A stretch of DNA of 64,000 nt from Nematostella vectensis (GCF_932526225.1 NC_064034.1:250501-314500); one strand, 5' to 3'. Positions 12,579-24,578 are shown, counted from the first letter of the stretch. Numbers and translations are program-made. Notes: generated by a model from the letters alone, not told the origin.

Positions 12579-12614
12579 CGTTAGTAGTCAAGTGCCCGTA
12601 ACGAAAGACTAACG
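12579..12614. repeat. Inverted repeat CGTTAGT/ACTAACG inside the tRNA-like element
   Basis: Seven-base arms CGTTAGT (12579-12585) and ACTAACG (12608-12614) are perfect reverse complements separated by 22 bases. The pairing overlaps the D and anticodon arms, so it competes with the cloverleaf fold. It is present in most units; a few have GGTTAG or GTGTTAG in the left arm, which shortens the stem. Confidence 0.7.
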
Positions 12615-12634
12615 TGGCATTGCTGAAGGGAATT

Positions 12635-12648
12635 GTAATGAAAATTAC
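12635..12648. repeat. Hairpin GTAAT-GAAA-ATTAC
   Basis: Five-base arms flank a four-base loop. Many units carry AAAA instead of GAAA in the loop and keep the stem. Units with GTAAGG (for example the one starting at 11820) lose one pair. Confidence 0.75.
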
Positions 12649-12699
12649 ATTTAATACTATTGGTATCGTAAACTATCCCAAGCAAAGTCACCATCGGAC

Positions 12700-12766
12700 T
12701 GGAGGTTACATTCGGGAAAAGCTTCAGGGTTACATTCGGGAATTTGTTTTACGAGTGTAACCTCCA
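12700..12766. repeat. Major dyad TGGAGGTTACA/TGTAACCTCCA (11-bp arms)
   Basis: The arms at 12700-12710 and 12756-12766 are perfect reverse complements across a 45-base interior that itself holds the second direct-repeat copy. It is kept in most units. The G-for-T change in units starting at 51652, 52199, 52742 and 55477 (GGTAACCTCC) and GACTGAAGG at 41335 and 49257 weaken it. Confidence 0.88.
12704..12742 (+). repeat. Direct repeat GGTTACATTCGGGAA, two copies, 24-bp spacing
   Basis: The 15-mer occurs at 12704-12718 and 12728-12742, separated by AAGCTTCAG. The second copy is the diagnostic one between subfamilies: CATTCGGG, CATTTGGG or CATTCGCG. Both copies face inverted relatives further downstream, so this short region holds about six variants of the GTTACATTCGG motif in both orientations. 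Confidence 0.9.
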
Positions 12767-12802
12767 AAAGGTTACAATCGATAATTTTTTTTCCGAATGT
12801 AA
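12730..12802. repeat. Inverted arms TTACATTCGG/CCGAATGTAA
   Basis: Ten-base arms at 12730-12739 and 12793-12802 are perfect reverse complements; the first direct-repeat copy at 12706-12715 can pair with the same right arm. In units with TTCCCGAATGTAA (for example near 3306, 7030, 19795 and 41950) the pairing extends to 13 bases. The tight hairpin at 12756-12776 sits inside this pair, allowing a two-tier fold. Confidence 0.85.
12756..12776. repeat. Tight hairpin TGTAACCT-CCAAA-AGGTTACA
   Basis: Eight-base perfect arms with a five-base loop make this the strongest local stem in the monomer. Its left arm is the same TGTAACCT used by the larger dyad at 12700-12766, so the two folds exclude each other. 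Confidence 0.88.
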
Positions 12803-15800
12803 ATTCCAAAAAGTAACATTAGGAAAAAAAAACAGTATACTCGGAAAAAAAGGTATATCAATCTATCGAGCGCTATGCTCTATGTTAGAATCTACTTAAT
12901 CAAGTTATCCAAGGAATCTAGTTAGTTCTTGTGTGCATAAAATATGTACAGGATCCTGAACAAAGCATGAGCACATCAAAGATGCTGAGAGTACATAAAA
13001 ATGTCCCTATACCTTCTTTTTATGTCATGACACACCAAGAACAGTATAATTAAGTATTGATATTTAAAAAAAAATAATAAAGAAAAAAAATAGGCTATCA
13101 GCGGGAATCGAACCCAGGTCGCTGCGTTAGTAGTCAAGTGCCCGCAACGAAAGACTAACGTGGCATTGCTGAAGGGAATTGTAATGAAAATTACTTTTAA
13201 TACTATTGGTATCTTAAACTATCCCAAGCAAAGTCACCATCGGACTGGAGGTTACATTCGGGAAAAGCTTCAGGGTTACATTTGGGAATTTGTTTTACGA
13301 GTGTAACCTCCAAAAGGTTACAATCGATAATTTTGTTTCCGAATGTAAATTCCAAAAAGTAACATTAGGAAAATAAAAGAGTATACTCGGAAAAAAAGGT
13401 ATATCAATCTATCGAGCGCTATGCTCTATGTTAGAATCTACTTAATCAAGTTATCCAAGGAATGTAGTTAGTTCTTGTGTGCAGAAAATATGTACAGGAT
13501 CCTGAACAAAGCATGAGCACATCAAAGATGCTGAGAGTACATAAAAATGTCCCTATACCTTCTTTTTATGTCATGACACACCAAGAACAGTATAATTAAG
13601 TATCGATATTTAAAAAAAAAATAAAGAAAAAAAAATAGGCTATCAGCGGGAATCGAACCTGGGTCGCTGCGTTAGTAGTCAAGTGCCCGTAACGAAAGAC
13701 TAACGTGGCATTGCTGAAGGGAATTGTAATAAAAATTACTTTTAATACTATTGGTATCGTAAACTTTCCCAAGCAAAGTCACCATCGGACTGGAGGTTAC
13801 ATTCGGGAAAAGCTTCAGGGTTACATTTGGGAATTTGTTTTACGAGTGTAACCTCCAAAAGGTTACAATCGATAATTTTTTTTCCGAATGTAAATTCCAA
13901 AAAGTAACATTAGGAAAAAAACCCAGTATACTCGGAAAAAAACGTATATCAATCTATCGAGCGCTATGCTCTATGTTAGAATCTACTTAATCAAGTTATC
14001 CTAGGAATCTAGTTAGTTCTTGTGTGCATAAAATATGTACAGGATCCTGAACAAAGCATGAGCACATCAAAGATGCTGAGAGTACATACAAATGTCCCTA
14101 TACCTTCTTTTTATGTCACGACACACCAAAAACAGTATAAATAAGTATCGATATTTAAAAAAAAAAATAAAGAAAAAAAAATAGGCTATCAGCGGGAATC
14201 GAACCCGGGTCGCTGCGTTAGTAGTCAAGTGCCCGTAACGAAAGACTAACGTGGCATTGCTGAAGGGAATTGTAATGAAAATTACATTTAATACTATTGG
14301 TATCGTAAACTATCCCAAGCAAAGTCACCATCGGACTGGAGGTTACATTCGGGAAAAGCTTCAGGGTTACATTCGGGAATTTGTTTTACGAGTGTAACCT
14401 CCAAAAGGTTACAATCGATAATTTTTTTTCCGAATGTAAATTCCAAAAAGTAACATTAGGAAAAAAAAACAGTATACTCGGAAAAAAAGGTATATCAATC
14501 TATCGAGCGCTATGCTCTATGTTAGAATCTACTTAATCAAGTTATCCAAGGAATCTAGTTAGTTCTTGTGTGCATAAAATATGTACAGGATCCTGAACAA
14601 AGCATGAGCACATCAAAGATGCTGAGAGTACATAAAAATGTCCATATACCTTCTTTTTATGTCATGACACACCAAGAACAGTATAATTAAGTATTGATAT
14701 TTAAAAAAAAAATAATAATGAAAAATAATAGGCTATCAGCGGGAATCGAACCCAGGTCGCTGCGTTAGTAGTCAAGTGCCCGCAACGAAAGACTAACGTG
14801 GCATTGCTGAAGGGAATTGTAATGAAAATTACTTTTAATACTATTGGTATCGTAAACTATCCCAAGCAAAGTCACCATCGGACTGGAGGTTACATTCGGG
14901 AAAAGCTTCAGGGTTACATTTGGGAATTTGTTTTACGAGTGTAACCTCCAAAAGGTTACAATCGATAATTTTGTTTCCGAATGTAAATTCCAAAAAGTAA
15001 CATTAGGAAAAATAAAAGAGTATACTCGGAAAAAAAGGTATATCAATCTATCGAGCGCTATGCTCTATGTTAGAATCTACTTAATCAAGTTATCCAAGGA
15101 ATCTAGTTAGTTCTTGTGTGCAGAAAATATGTACAGGATCCTGAACAAAGCATGAGCACATCAAAGATGCTGAGAGTACATAAAAATGTCCCTATACCTT
15201 CTTTTTATGTCATGACACACCAAGAACAGTATAATTAAGTATCGATATTTAAAAAAAAAAAAAAAAAAAAAAAATTGGCTATCAGCGGGAATCGAACCTG
15301 GGTCGCTGCGTTAGTAGTCAAGTGCCAGTAACGAAAGACTAACGTGGCATTGCTGAAGGGAATTGTAATAAAAATTACTTTTAATACTATTGGTATCGTA
15401 AACTATCCCAAGCAAAGTCACCATCGGACTGGAGGTTACATTCGGGAAAAGCTTCAGGGTTACATTCGCGAATTTGTTTTACGAGTGTAACCTCCAAAAG
15501 GTTACAATCGATAATTTTTTTTCCGAATGTAAATTCCAAAAAGTAACATTAGGAAAAAAAACCCAGTATACTCGGAAAAAAAACGTATATCAATCTATCG
15601 AGCGCTATGCTCTATGTTAGAATCTACTTAATCAAGTTATCCTAGGAATCTAGTTAGTTCTTGTGTGCATAAAATATGTACAGGATCCTGAACAAAGCAT
15701 GAGCACATCAAAGATGCTGAGAGTACATAAAAATGTCCCTATACCTTCTTTTTATGTCATGACACACCAAGAACAGTATAATTAAGTATCGATATTTAAA

Positions 15801-16189
15801 AAAAAAAATAAATAAAAATAGGCTATCAGCGGGAATCGAACCCGGGTAGCTGCGTTAGTAGTCAAGTGCCCGCAACGAAAGACTAACGTGGCATTGCTGA
15901 AGGGAATTGTAATGAAAATTACTTTTAATACTATTGGTATCGTAAACTATCCCAAGCAAAGTCACCATCGGACTGGAGGTTACATTCGGGAAAAGCTTCA
16001 GGGTTACATTCGGGAATTTGTTTTACGAGTGTAACCTCCAAAAGGTTACAATCGATAATTTTTTTTTTTCCCAATGTAAATTCCAAAAAGTAACATTAGG
16101 AAAAAAACCCAGTATACTCGGAAAAAAAGGTATATCAATCTATCGAGCGCTATGCTCTATGTTAGAACCTACTTAATCAAGTTATCCAA

Positions 16190-17032
16190 GGAATCTAGTT
16201 AGTTCTTGTGTGCATAAAATATGTACAGGATCCTGAACAAAGCATGAGCACATCAAAGATGCTGAGAGTACATAAAAATGTCCCTATACCTTCTTTTTAT
16301 GTCATGACACACCAAGAACAGTATAATTAAGTATCGATATTTAAAAAAAAAAATAAAGAAAAAAAAATAGGCTATCAGCGGGAATCGAACCCGGGTCGCT
16401 GCGTTATTAGTCAAGTGCCCGTAACGAAAGACTAACGTGGCATTGCTGAAGGGAATTGTAATGAAAATTACATTTAATACTATTGGTATCGTAAACTATC
16501 CCAAGCAAAGTCACCATCGGACTGGAGGTTACATTCGGGAAAAGCTTCAGGGTTACATTCGGGAATTTGTTTTACGAGTGTAACCTCCAAAAGGTTACAA
16601 TCGATAATTTTTTTTCCGAATGTAAATTCCAAAAAGTAACATAAAAAAAATAAAGAAAAAAAAATTGGCTATCAGCGGGAATCGAACCCGGGTCGCTGCG
16701 TTAGTAGTCAAGTGCCCGTAACGAAAGACTAACGTGGCATTGCTGAAGGGAATTGTAATGAAAATTACATTTAATACTATTGGTATCGTAAACTATCCCA
16801 AGCAAAGTCACCATCGGACTGGAGGTTACATTCGGGAAAAGCTTCAGGGTTACATTCGGGAATTTGTTTTACGAGTGTAACCTCCAAAAGGTTACAATCG
16901 ATAATTTTTTTTCCGAATGTAAATTCCAAAAAGTAACATTAGGAAAAAAAACCAGTATACTCGGAAAAAAAGGTATATCAATCTATCGAGCGCTATGCTC
17001 TATGTTAGAATCTACTTAATCAAGTTATCCAA
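16190..17032 (+). repeat. Fused unit (843 bp)
   Basis: The junction at about 16642 reads AACATAAAAAAAATAAAG, one or two bases shorter than the other fused units, showing later change at the A-run. Otherwise it matches the 9333 unit. Confidence 0.9.
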
Positions 17033-19217
17033 GGAATCTAGTTAGTTCTTGTGTGCATAAAATATGTACAGGATCCTGAACAAAGCATGAGCACATCAAA
17101 GATGCTGAGAGTACATAAAAATGTCCCTATACCTTCTTTTTATGTCATGACACACCAAGAACAGTATAATTAAGTATTGATATTTAAAAAAAAATAATAA
17201 AGAAAAAAAATAGGCTATCAGCGTGAATCGAACCCAGGTCGCTGCGTTAGTAGTCAAGTGCCCGCAACGAAAGACTAACGTGGCATTGCTGAAGGGAATT
17301 GTAATGAAAATTACTTTTAATACTATTGGTATCGTAAACTATCCCAAGCAAAGTCACCATCGGACTGGAGGTTACATTCGGGAAAAGCTTCAGGGTTACA
17401 TTTGGGAATTTGTTTTACGAGTGTAACCTCCAAAAGGTTACAATCGATAATTTTGTTTCCGAATGTAAATTCCAAAAAGTAACATTAGGAAAAATAAAAC
17501 AGTATACTCGGAAAAAAGGTATATCAATCTATAGAGCGCTATGCTCTATGTTAGAACCTACTTAATCAAGTTATCCAAGGAATCTAGTTAGTGCTTGTGT
17601 ACATAAAATAGGTACAGGATCCTGAACAAAGCATGAGCACATCAAAGATGCTGAGAGTACATAAAAATGTCCCTATACCTTCTTTTTATGTCATGACACA
17701 CAAAGAACAGTATAATTAAGTATCGATATTTAAAAAAAACAAATAAAGAAAAAAAATAGGCTATCAGCGGGAATCGAACCCGGGTCGCTGCGTTAGTAGT
17801 CAAGTGCCCGCAACGAAAGACTAACGTGGCATTGCTGAAGGGAATTGTAATAAAAATTACTTTTAATACTATTGGTATTGTAAACTATCCCAAGCAAAGT
17901 CACCATCGGGCTGGAGGTTACATTCGGGATAAGCTTCAGGGTTACATTCGGGAATTTGTTTTACGAGTGTAACCTCCAAAAGGTTACAATCGATAATTTT
18001 TTTTCCGAATGTAAATTCCAAAAAGTAACATTAGGAAAAATAAAGCAGTATACTCGGAAAAAAAGGTATATCAATCTATCGAGCGCTATGCTCTATGTTA
18101 GAATCTACTTAATCAAGTTATCCAAGGAATCTAGTTAGTTCTTGTGTGCATAAAATATGTACAGGATCCTGAACAAAGCATGAGCACATCAAAGATGCTG
18201 AGAGTACATAAAAATGTCCCTATACCTTCTTTTTATGTCATGACACACCAAGAACAGTATAATTAAGTATCGATATTATAAAAAAAAAATAAAGAAAAAA
18301 AAATTGGCTATCAGCGGGAATCGAACCCAGGTCGCTGTGTTAGTATTCAAGTGCCCGCAATGAAAGACTAACGTGGCATTGCTGAAGGGAATTGTAAGGA
18401 AAATTACTTTTAATACTATTGGTATCGTAAACTATCCCAAGCAAAGTCACCATCGGACTGGAGGTTACATTCGGGAAAAGCTTCAGGGTTACATTTGGGA
18501 ATTTGTTTTACGAGTGTAACCTCCAAAAGGTTACAATCGATAATTTTGTTTCCGAATGTAAATTCCAAAAAGTAACATTAGGAAAATAAAAGAGTATACT
18601 CGGAAAAAAAGGTATATCAATCTATCGAGCGCTATGCTCTATGTTAGAATCTACTTAATCAAGTTATCCAAGGAATGTAGTTAGTTCTTGTGTGCAGAAA
18701 ATATGTACAGGATCCTGAACAAAGCATGAGCACATCAGAGATGCTGAGAGTACATAAAAATGTCCCTATACCTTCTTTTTATGTCATGACACACCAAGAA
18801 CAGTATAATTAAGTATCGATATTTAAAAAAAAAATAAAGAAAAAAAAATAGGCTATCAGCGGGAATCGAACCTGGGTCGCTGCGTTAGTAGTCAAGTGCC
18901 CGTAACGAAAGACTAACGTGGCATTGCTGGAGGGAATTGTAATAAAAATTACTTTTAATACTATTGGTATCGTAAACTTTCCCAAGCAAAGTCATCATCG
19001 GACTGGAGGTTACATTCGGGAAAAGCTTCAGGGAAACATTCGCGAATTTGTTTTACGAGTGTAACCTCCAAAAGGTTACAATCGATAATTTTTTTTTCCG
19101 AATGTAAATTCCAAAAAGTAACATTAGGAAAAAAACCCAGTATACTCGGAAAAAAACGTATATCAATCTATCGAGCGCTATGCTCTATGTTAGAATCTAC
19201 TTAATCAAGTTATCCTA
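17033..19217 (+). repeat. Units 30-33, standard monomers
   Basis: Starts are at 17033, 17579, 18126 and 18672. The first has GCGTGAATCG at 17221-17230, which hits the last B-box base and also creates a longer chance open frame. Confidence 0.92.
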
Positions 19218-19916
19218 GGAATCTAGTTAGTTCTTGTGTGCATAAAATATGTACAGGATCCTGAACAAAGCATGAGCACATCAAAGATGCTGAGAGTACA
19301 TACAAATGTCCCTATACCTTCTTTTTATGTCATGACACACCAAAAACAGTATAAATAAGTATCGATATTTAAAAAAAAAAAATAAAGAAAAAAAAATAGG
19401 CTATCAGCGGGAATCGAACCCGGGTAGCTGCGTTAGTAGTCAAGTGCCCGCAACGAAAGACTAACGTGGCATTGCTGAAGGGAATTGTAATGAAAATTAC
19501 TTTTAATACTATTGGTATCGTAAACTATCCCAAGCAAAGTCACCATCGGACTGGAGGTTACATTCGGGAAAAGCTTCAGGGTTACATTCGGGAATTTCGT
19601 AACGAAAGACTAACGTGGCATTGCTGAAGGGAATTGTAATGAAAATTACTTTTAATACTATTGGTATCGTAAACTATCCCAAGCAAAGTCACCATCGGAC
19701 TGGAGGTTACATTCGGGAAAAGCTTCAGGGTTACATTCGGGAATTTGTTTTACGAGTGTAACCTCCAAAAGGTTACAATCGATAATTTTTTTTCCCGAAT
19801 GTAAATTCCAAAAAGTAACATTTGGAAAAAAAAAAACAGTATACTCGGAAAAAAAGGTATATCAATCTATCGAGCGCTATGCTCTATGTTAGAATCTACT
19901 TAATCAAGTTATCCAA
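19218..19916 (+). repeat. Expanded unit (699 bp)
   Basis: This is the third copy of the 149-bp internal duplication, with the junction near 19599. It lies 12762 bp from the expanded unit at 6456, and the neighbours 18672 and 19917 lie at almost the same offset from 5910 and 7153. Confidence 0.92.
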
Positions 19917-20755
19917 GGAATCTAGTTAGTTCTTGTGTGTATAAAATATGTACAGGATCCTGAACAAAGCATGAGCACATCAAAGATGCTGAGAGTACAT
20001 AAAAATGTCCCTATACCTTCTTTTTATGTCATGACACACCAAGAACAGTATAATTAAGTATCGATATTTAAAAAAAAAAATAAATAAAAATAGGCTATCA
20101 GCGGGAATCGAACCCGGGTCGCTGCGTTAGTAGTCAAGTGCCCGCAACGAAAGACTAACGTGGCATTGTTGGAGGGAATTGTAATGAAAATTACTTTTAA
20201 TACTATTGGTATCGTAAACTATCCCAAGCAAAGTCACCATCGGACTGGAGGTTACATTCGGGAAAAGCTTCAGGGTTACATTCGGGAATTTGTTTTACGA
20301 GTGTAACCTCCAAAAGGTTACAATCGATATTTTTTTTTCCGAATGTAAATTCCAAAAAGTAACATTAAAAAAATAAAGAAAAAAAAATTGGCTATCAGCG
20401 GGAATCGAACCCGGGTCGCTGCGTTAGTAGTCAAGTGCCCGTAACGAAAGACTAACGTGGCATTGCTGAAGGGAATTGTAATGAAAATTACATTTAATAC
20501 TATTGGTATCGTAAACTATCCCAAGCAAAGTCACCATCGGACTGGAGGTTACATTCGGGAAAAGCTTCAGGGTTACATTCGGGAATTTGTTTTACGAGTG
20601 TAACCTCCAAAAGGTTACAATCGATAATTTTTTTTCCGAATGTAAATTCCAAAAAGTAACATTAGGAAAAAAAAACAGTATACTCGGAAAAAAAGGTATA
20701 TCAATCTATCGAGCGCTATGCTCTATGTTAGAATCTACTTAATCAAGTTATCCAA
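19917..20755 (+). repeat. Fused unit (839 bp)
   Basis: The fusion junction is near 20367. It begins with GTGTGTATAAAA and carries GTTGGAGGG, like the fused unit at 3430, and it follows an expanded unit in both places. Confidence 0.9.
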
Positions 20756-21301
20756 GGAATCTAGTTAGTTCTTGTGTGCATAAAATATGTACAGGATCCT
20801 GAACAAAGCATGAGCACATCAAAGATGCTGAGAGTACATAAAAATGTCCCTATACCTTCTTTTTATGTCATGACACACCAAGAAAAGTATAATTAATTAT
20901 TGATATTTAAAAAAAAATAATAAAGAAAAAAAATAGGCTATCAGCGGGAATCGAACCCAGGTCGCTGCGTTAGTAGTCAAGTGCCCGCAACGAAAGACTA
21001 ACGTGGCATTGCTGAAGGGAATTGTAATGAAAATTACTTTTAATATTATTGGTATCGTAAACTATCCCAAGCAAAGTCACCATCGGACTGGAGGTTACAT
21101 TCGGGAAAAGCTTCAGGGTTACATTTAAGAATTTGTTTTACGAGTGTAACCTCCAAAAGGTTACAATCGATAATTTTGTTTCCGAATGTAAATTCCAAAA
21201 AGTAACATTAGGAAAATAAAAGAGTATACTCGGAAAAAAAGGTATATCAATCTATCGAGCGCTATGCTCTATGTTAGAATCTACTTAATCAAGTTATCCA
21301 A
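20756..21301 (+). repeat. Unit 36, standard monomer
   Basis: It carries private changes AAGAAAAGTATAATTAATTATTG and CATTTAAGAATTTG. Its second half is otherwise the same subtype as the unit at 24033. Confidence 0.9.
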
Positions 21302-24300
21302 GGAATGTAGTTAGTTCTTGTGTGCAGAAAATATGTACAGGATCCTGAACAAAGCATGAGCACATCAAAGATGCTGAGAGTACATAAAAATGTCCCTATA
21401 CCTTCTTTTTATGTCATGACACACCAAGAACAGTATAATTAAGTATCGATATTTAAAAAAAACAAATAAAGAAAAAAAATAGGCTATCAGCGGGAATCGA
21501 ACCCGGGTCGCTGCGTTAGTAGTCAAGTGCCCGCAACGAAAGACTAACGTGGCATTGCTGAAGGGAATTGTAATGAAAATTACTTTTAATACTATTGGTA
21601 TTGTAAACTATCCCAAGCAAAGTCACCATCGGGCTGGAGGTTACATTCGGGATAAGCTTCAGGGTTACATTCGGGAATTTGTTTTACGAGTGTAACCTCC
21701 AAAAGGTTACAATCGATAATTTTTTTTCCGAATGTAAATTCCAAAAAGTAACATTAGGAAAAATAAAGCAGTATACTCGGAAAAAAAGGTATATCAATCT
21801 ATCGAGCGCTATGCTCTATGTTAGAATCTACTTAATCAAGTTATCCAAGGAATCTAGTTAGTTCTTGTGTGCATAAAATATGTACAGGATCCTGAACAAA
21901 GCATGAGCACATCAAAGATGCTGAGAGTACATAAAAATGTCCCTATACCTTCTTTTTATGTCATGACACACCAAGAACAGTATAATTAAGTATCGATATT
22001 ATAAAAAAAAAATAAAGAAAAAAAAATTGGCTATCAGCGGGAATCGAACCCAGGTCGCTGTGTTAGTAGTCAAGTGCCCGCAATGAAAGACAAACGTGGC
22101 ATTGCTGAAGGGAATTGTAAGGAAAATTACTTTTAATACTATTGGTATCGTAAACTATCCCAAGCAAAGTCACCATCGGACTGGAGGTTACATTCGGGAA
22201 AAGCTTCAGGGTTACATTTGGGAATTTGTTTTACGAGTGTAACCTCCAAAAGGTTACAATCGATAATTTTGTTTCCGAATGTAAATTCCAAAAAGTAACA
22301 TTAGGAAAAATAAAACAGTATACTCGGAAAAAAAGGTATATCAATCTATCGAGCGCTATGCTCTATGTTAGAATCTATTTAATCAAGTTATCCAAGGAAT
22401 CTAGTTAGTTCTTGTGTGCATAAAATATGTACAAGATCCTGAACAAAGCATGAGCACATCAAAGATGCTGAGAGTACATAAAAATGTCCCTATACCTTCT
22501 TTTTATGTCATGACACACCAAGAACAGTATAATTAAGTATCGATATTTAAAAAAAAAAATAAAGAAAAAAAAATAGGCTATCAGCGGGAATCGAACCCGG
22601 GTCGCTGCGTTAGTAGTCAAGTGCCCGCAACGAAAGACTAACGTGGCATTGCTGAAGGGAATTGTAATGAAAATTACATTTAATACTATTGGTATCGTAA
22701 ACTATCCCAAGCAAAGTCACCATCGGACTGGAGGTTACATTCGGGAAAAGCTTCAGGGTTACATTTGGGAATTTGTTTTACGAGTGTAACCTCCAAAAGG
22801 TTACAATCGATAATTTTGTTTCCGAATGTAAATTCCAAAAAGTAACATTAGGAAAATAAAAGAGTATACTCGGAAAAAAAGGTATATCAATCTATCGAGC
22901 GCTATGCTCTATGTTAGAATCTACTTAATCAAGTTATCCAAGGAATGTAGTTAGTTCTTGTGTGCAGAAAATATGTACAGGATCCTGAACAAAGCATGAG
23001 CACATCAAAGATGCTGAGAGTACATAAAAATGTCCCTATACCTTCTTTTTATGTCATGACACACCAAGAACAGTATAATTAAGTATCGATATTTAAAAAA
23101 AAAATAAAGAAAAAAAAATAGGCTATCAGCGGGAATCGAACCTGGGTCGCTGCGTTAGTAGTCAAGTGCCCGTAACGAAAGACTAACGTGGCATTGCTGA
23201 AGGGAATTGTAATAAAAATTACTTTTAATACTATTGGTATCGTAAACTTTCCCAAGCAAAGTCACCATCGGACTGGAGGTTACATTCGGAAAAAGCTTCA
23301 GGGTTACATTCGCGAATTTGTTTTACGAGTGTAACCTCCAAAAGGTTACAATCGATAATTTTTTTTCCGAATGTAAATTCCAAAAAGTAACATTAGGAAA
23401 AAAACCCAGTATACTCGGAAAAAAACGTATATCAATCTATCGAGCGCTATGCTCTATGTTAGAATCTACTTAATCAAGTTATCCTAGGAATCTAGTTAGT
23501 TCTTGTGTGCATAAAATATGTACAGGATCCTGAACAAAGCATGAGCACATCAAAGATGCTGAGAGTACATACAAATGTCCCTATACCTTCTTTTTATGTC
23601 ATGACACACCAAGAACAGTATAATTAAGTATCGATATTTAAAAAAAAAAATAAAGAAAAAAAAATAGGCTATCAGCGGGAATCGAACCCGGGTAGCTGCG
23701 TTAGTAGTCAAGTGCCCGTAACGAAAGACTAACGTGGCATTGCTGAAGGGAATTTTAATGAAAATTACATTTAATACTATTGGTATCGTAAACTATCCCA
23801 AGCAAAGTCACCATCGGACTGGAGGTTACATTCGGGAAAAGCTTCAGGGTTACATTCGGGAATTTGTTTTACGAGTGTAACCTCCAAAAGGTTACAATCG
23901 ATAATTTTTTTTCCGAATGTAAATTCCAAAAAGTAACATTAGGAAAAAAAAACAGTATACTCGGAAAAAAAGGTATATCAATCTATCGAGCGCTATGCTC
24001 TATGTTAGAATCTACTTAATCAAGTTATCCAAGGAATCTAGTTAGTTCTTGTGTGCATAAAATATGTACAGGATCCTGAACAAAGCATGAGCACATCAAA
24101 GATGCTGAGAGTACATAAAAATGTCCCTATACCTTCTTTTTATGTCATGACACACCAAGAACAGTATAATTAAGTATTGATATTTAAAAAAAAATAATAA
24201 AGAAAAAAAATAGGCTATCAGCGGGAATCGAACCCAGGTCGCTGCGTTAGTAGTCAAGTGCCCGCAACGAAAGACTAACGTGGCATTGCTGAAGGGAATT

Positions 24301-24578
24301 GTAATGAAAATTACATTTAATACTATTGGTATCGTAAACTATCCCAAGCAAAGTCACCATCGGACTGGAGGTTACATTCGGGAAAAGCTTCAGGGTTACA
24401 TTCGGGAATTTGTTTTACGAGTGTAACCTCCAAAAGGTTACAATCGATAATTTTGTTTCCGAATGTAAATTCCAAAAAGTAACATTAGGAAAATAAAAGA
24501 GTATACTCGGAAAAAAAGGTATATCAATCTATCGAGCGCTATGCTCTATGTTAGAATCTACTTAATCAAGTTATCCAA
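21302..24578 (+). repeat. Six-unit higher-order block, copy A (3277 bp)
   Basis: Units start at 21302, 21849, 22396, 22942, 23487 and 24033, with lengths 547, 547, 546, 545, 546 and 546. Every start recurs exactly 3277 bp later. Private changes shared with copy B include A at 22092, A at 22434, A at 23290 and T at 23755. Confidence 0.93.

Larger units (their letters stand above)
12547..12618 (-). pseudogene. tRNA-derived element, one per monomer
   Basis: Read on the minus strand, these 72 bases align with a tRNA from acceptor to discriminator. Position 8 begins TAGT. Positions 10-13 (GTCT) can pair with 22-25 (GGGC) as a D stem using G-T wobbles. Positions 32-38 read CTACTAA, which has the canonical anticodon-loop form (T33, purines at 37-38, anticodon ACT). 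The T arm is CCGGG-TTCGATT-CCCGC with four of five pairs. The anticodon stem (about 2 of 5 pairs) and acceptor stem (about 3 of 7) have decayed, so a functional tRNA is unlikely. The ACT anticodon and CTACTAA loop are one change from the common serine GCT loop, but the variable arm is short, so parentage is uncertain. The element recurs in every full unit, e.g. 180-251 in the first. Confidence 0.6.
12367..12912 (+). repeat. Reference monomer (546 bp) with element map
   Basis: This unit is a good type copy because every sub-element is intact. From its start: GGATCC palindrome at +37 to +46, TGTCATGACA palindrome at +111 to +120, TATCGATA at +143 to +150, A-tract at +154 to +178, minus-strand tRNA-like element at +181 to +252, GAAA hairpin at +269 to +282, paired direct repeats at +338 to +376, major dyad at +334 to +400, tight hairpin at +390 to +410, inverted arm at +427 to +436, and a GAGC/GCTC mini-stem at +502 to +514. 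The same offsets, shifted by a few bases of A-tract, locate the elements in the other units. Unit phase is arbitrary; the true amplification boundary is unknown. Confidence 0.93.
10178..16189 (+). repeat. Units 18-28, standard monomers
   Basis: Starts are at 10178, 10726, 11273, 11820, 12367, 12913, 13459, 14004, 14550, 15098 and 15645. Units 14550-15644 repeat 1643-2733 at an offset of 12907, sharing TCCATATACC, an A-tract with AATAATAATGAAAA, and in the second unit a run of over 20 A. Confidence 0.92.

Noticed and set aside
12547-12618. Functional tRNA gene
   Set aside because: Acceptor and anticodon stems do not pair and the A box is poor, so only a tRNA-derived remnant can be supported.
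12547-12640. Hammerhead ribozyme, sometimes found in satellites
   Set aside because: CTGATAG on the minus strand resembles CTGATGA, but the full core and the GAAA partner at proper spacing are missing.
12710-12727. CENP-B box
   Set aside because: TTCG and the central A fit around ATTCGGGAAAAGCTTC, but the required CGGG at the far end is absent on both strands.
12367-12912. Transposon or MITE with terminal inverted repeats and target duplications
   Set aside because: Inverted repeats are internal to the monomer, and units abut without target-site duplications or unique flanks.
17223-17426. 67-residue plus-strand frame beginning in the tRNA-like element
   Set aside because: Opened by one substitution that creates an ATG; low-complexity translation of a tRNA-like sequence, not conserved.
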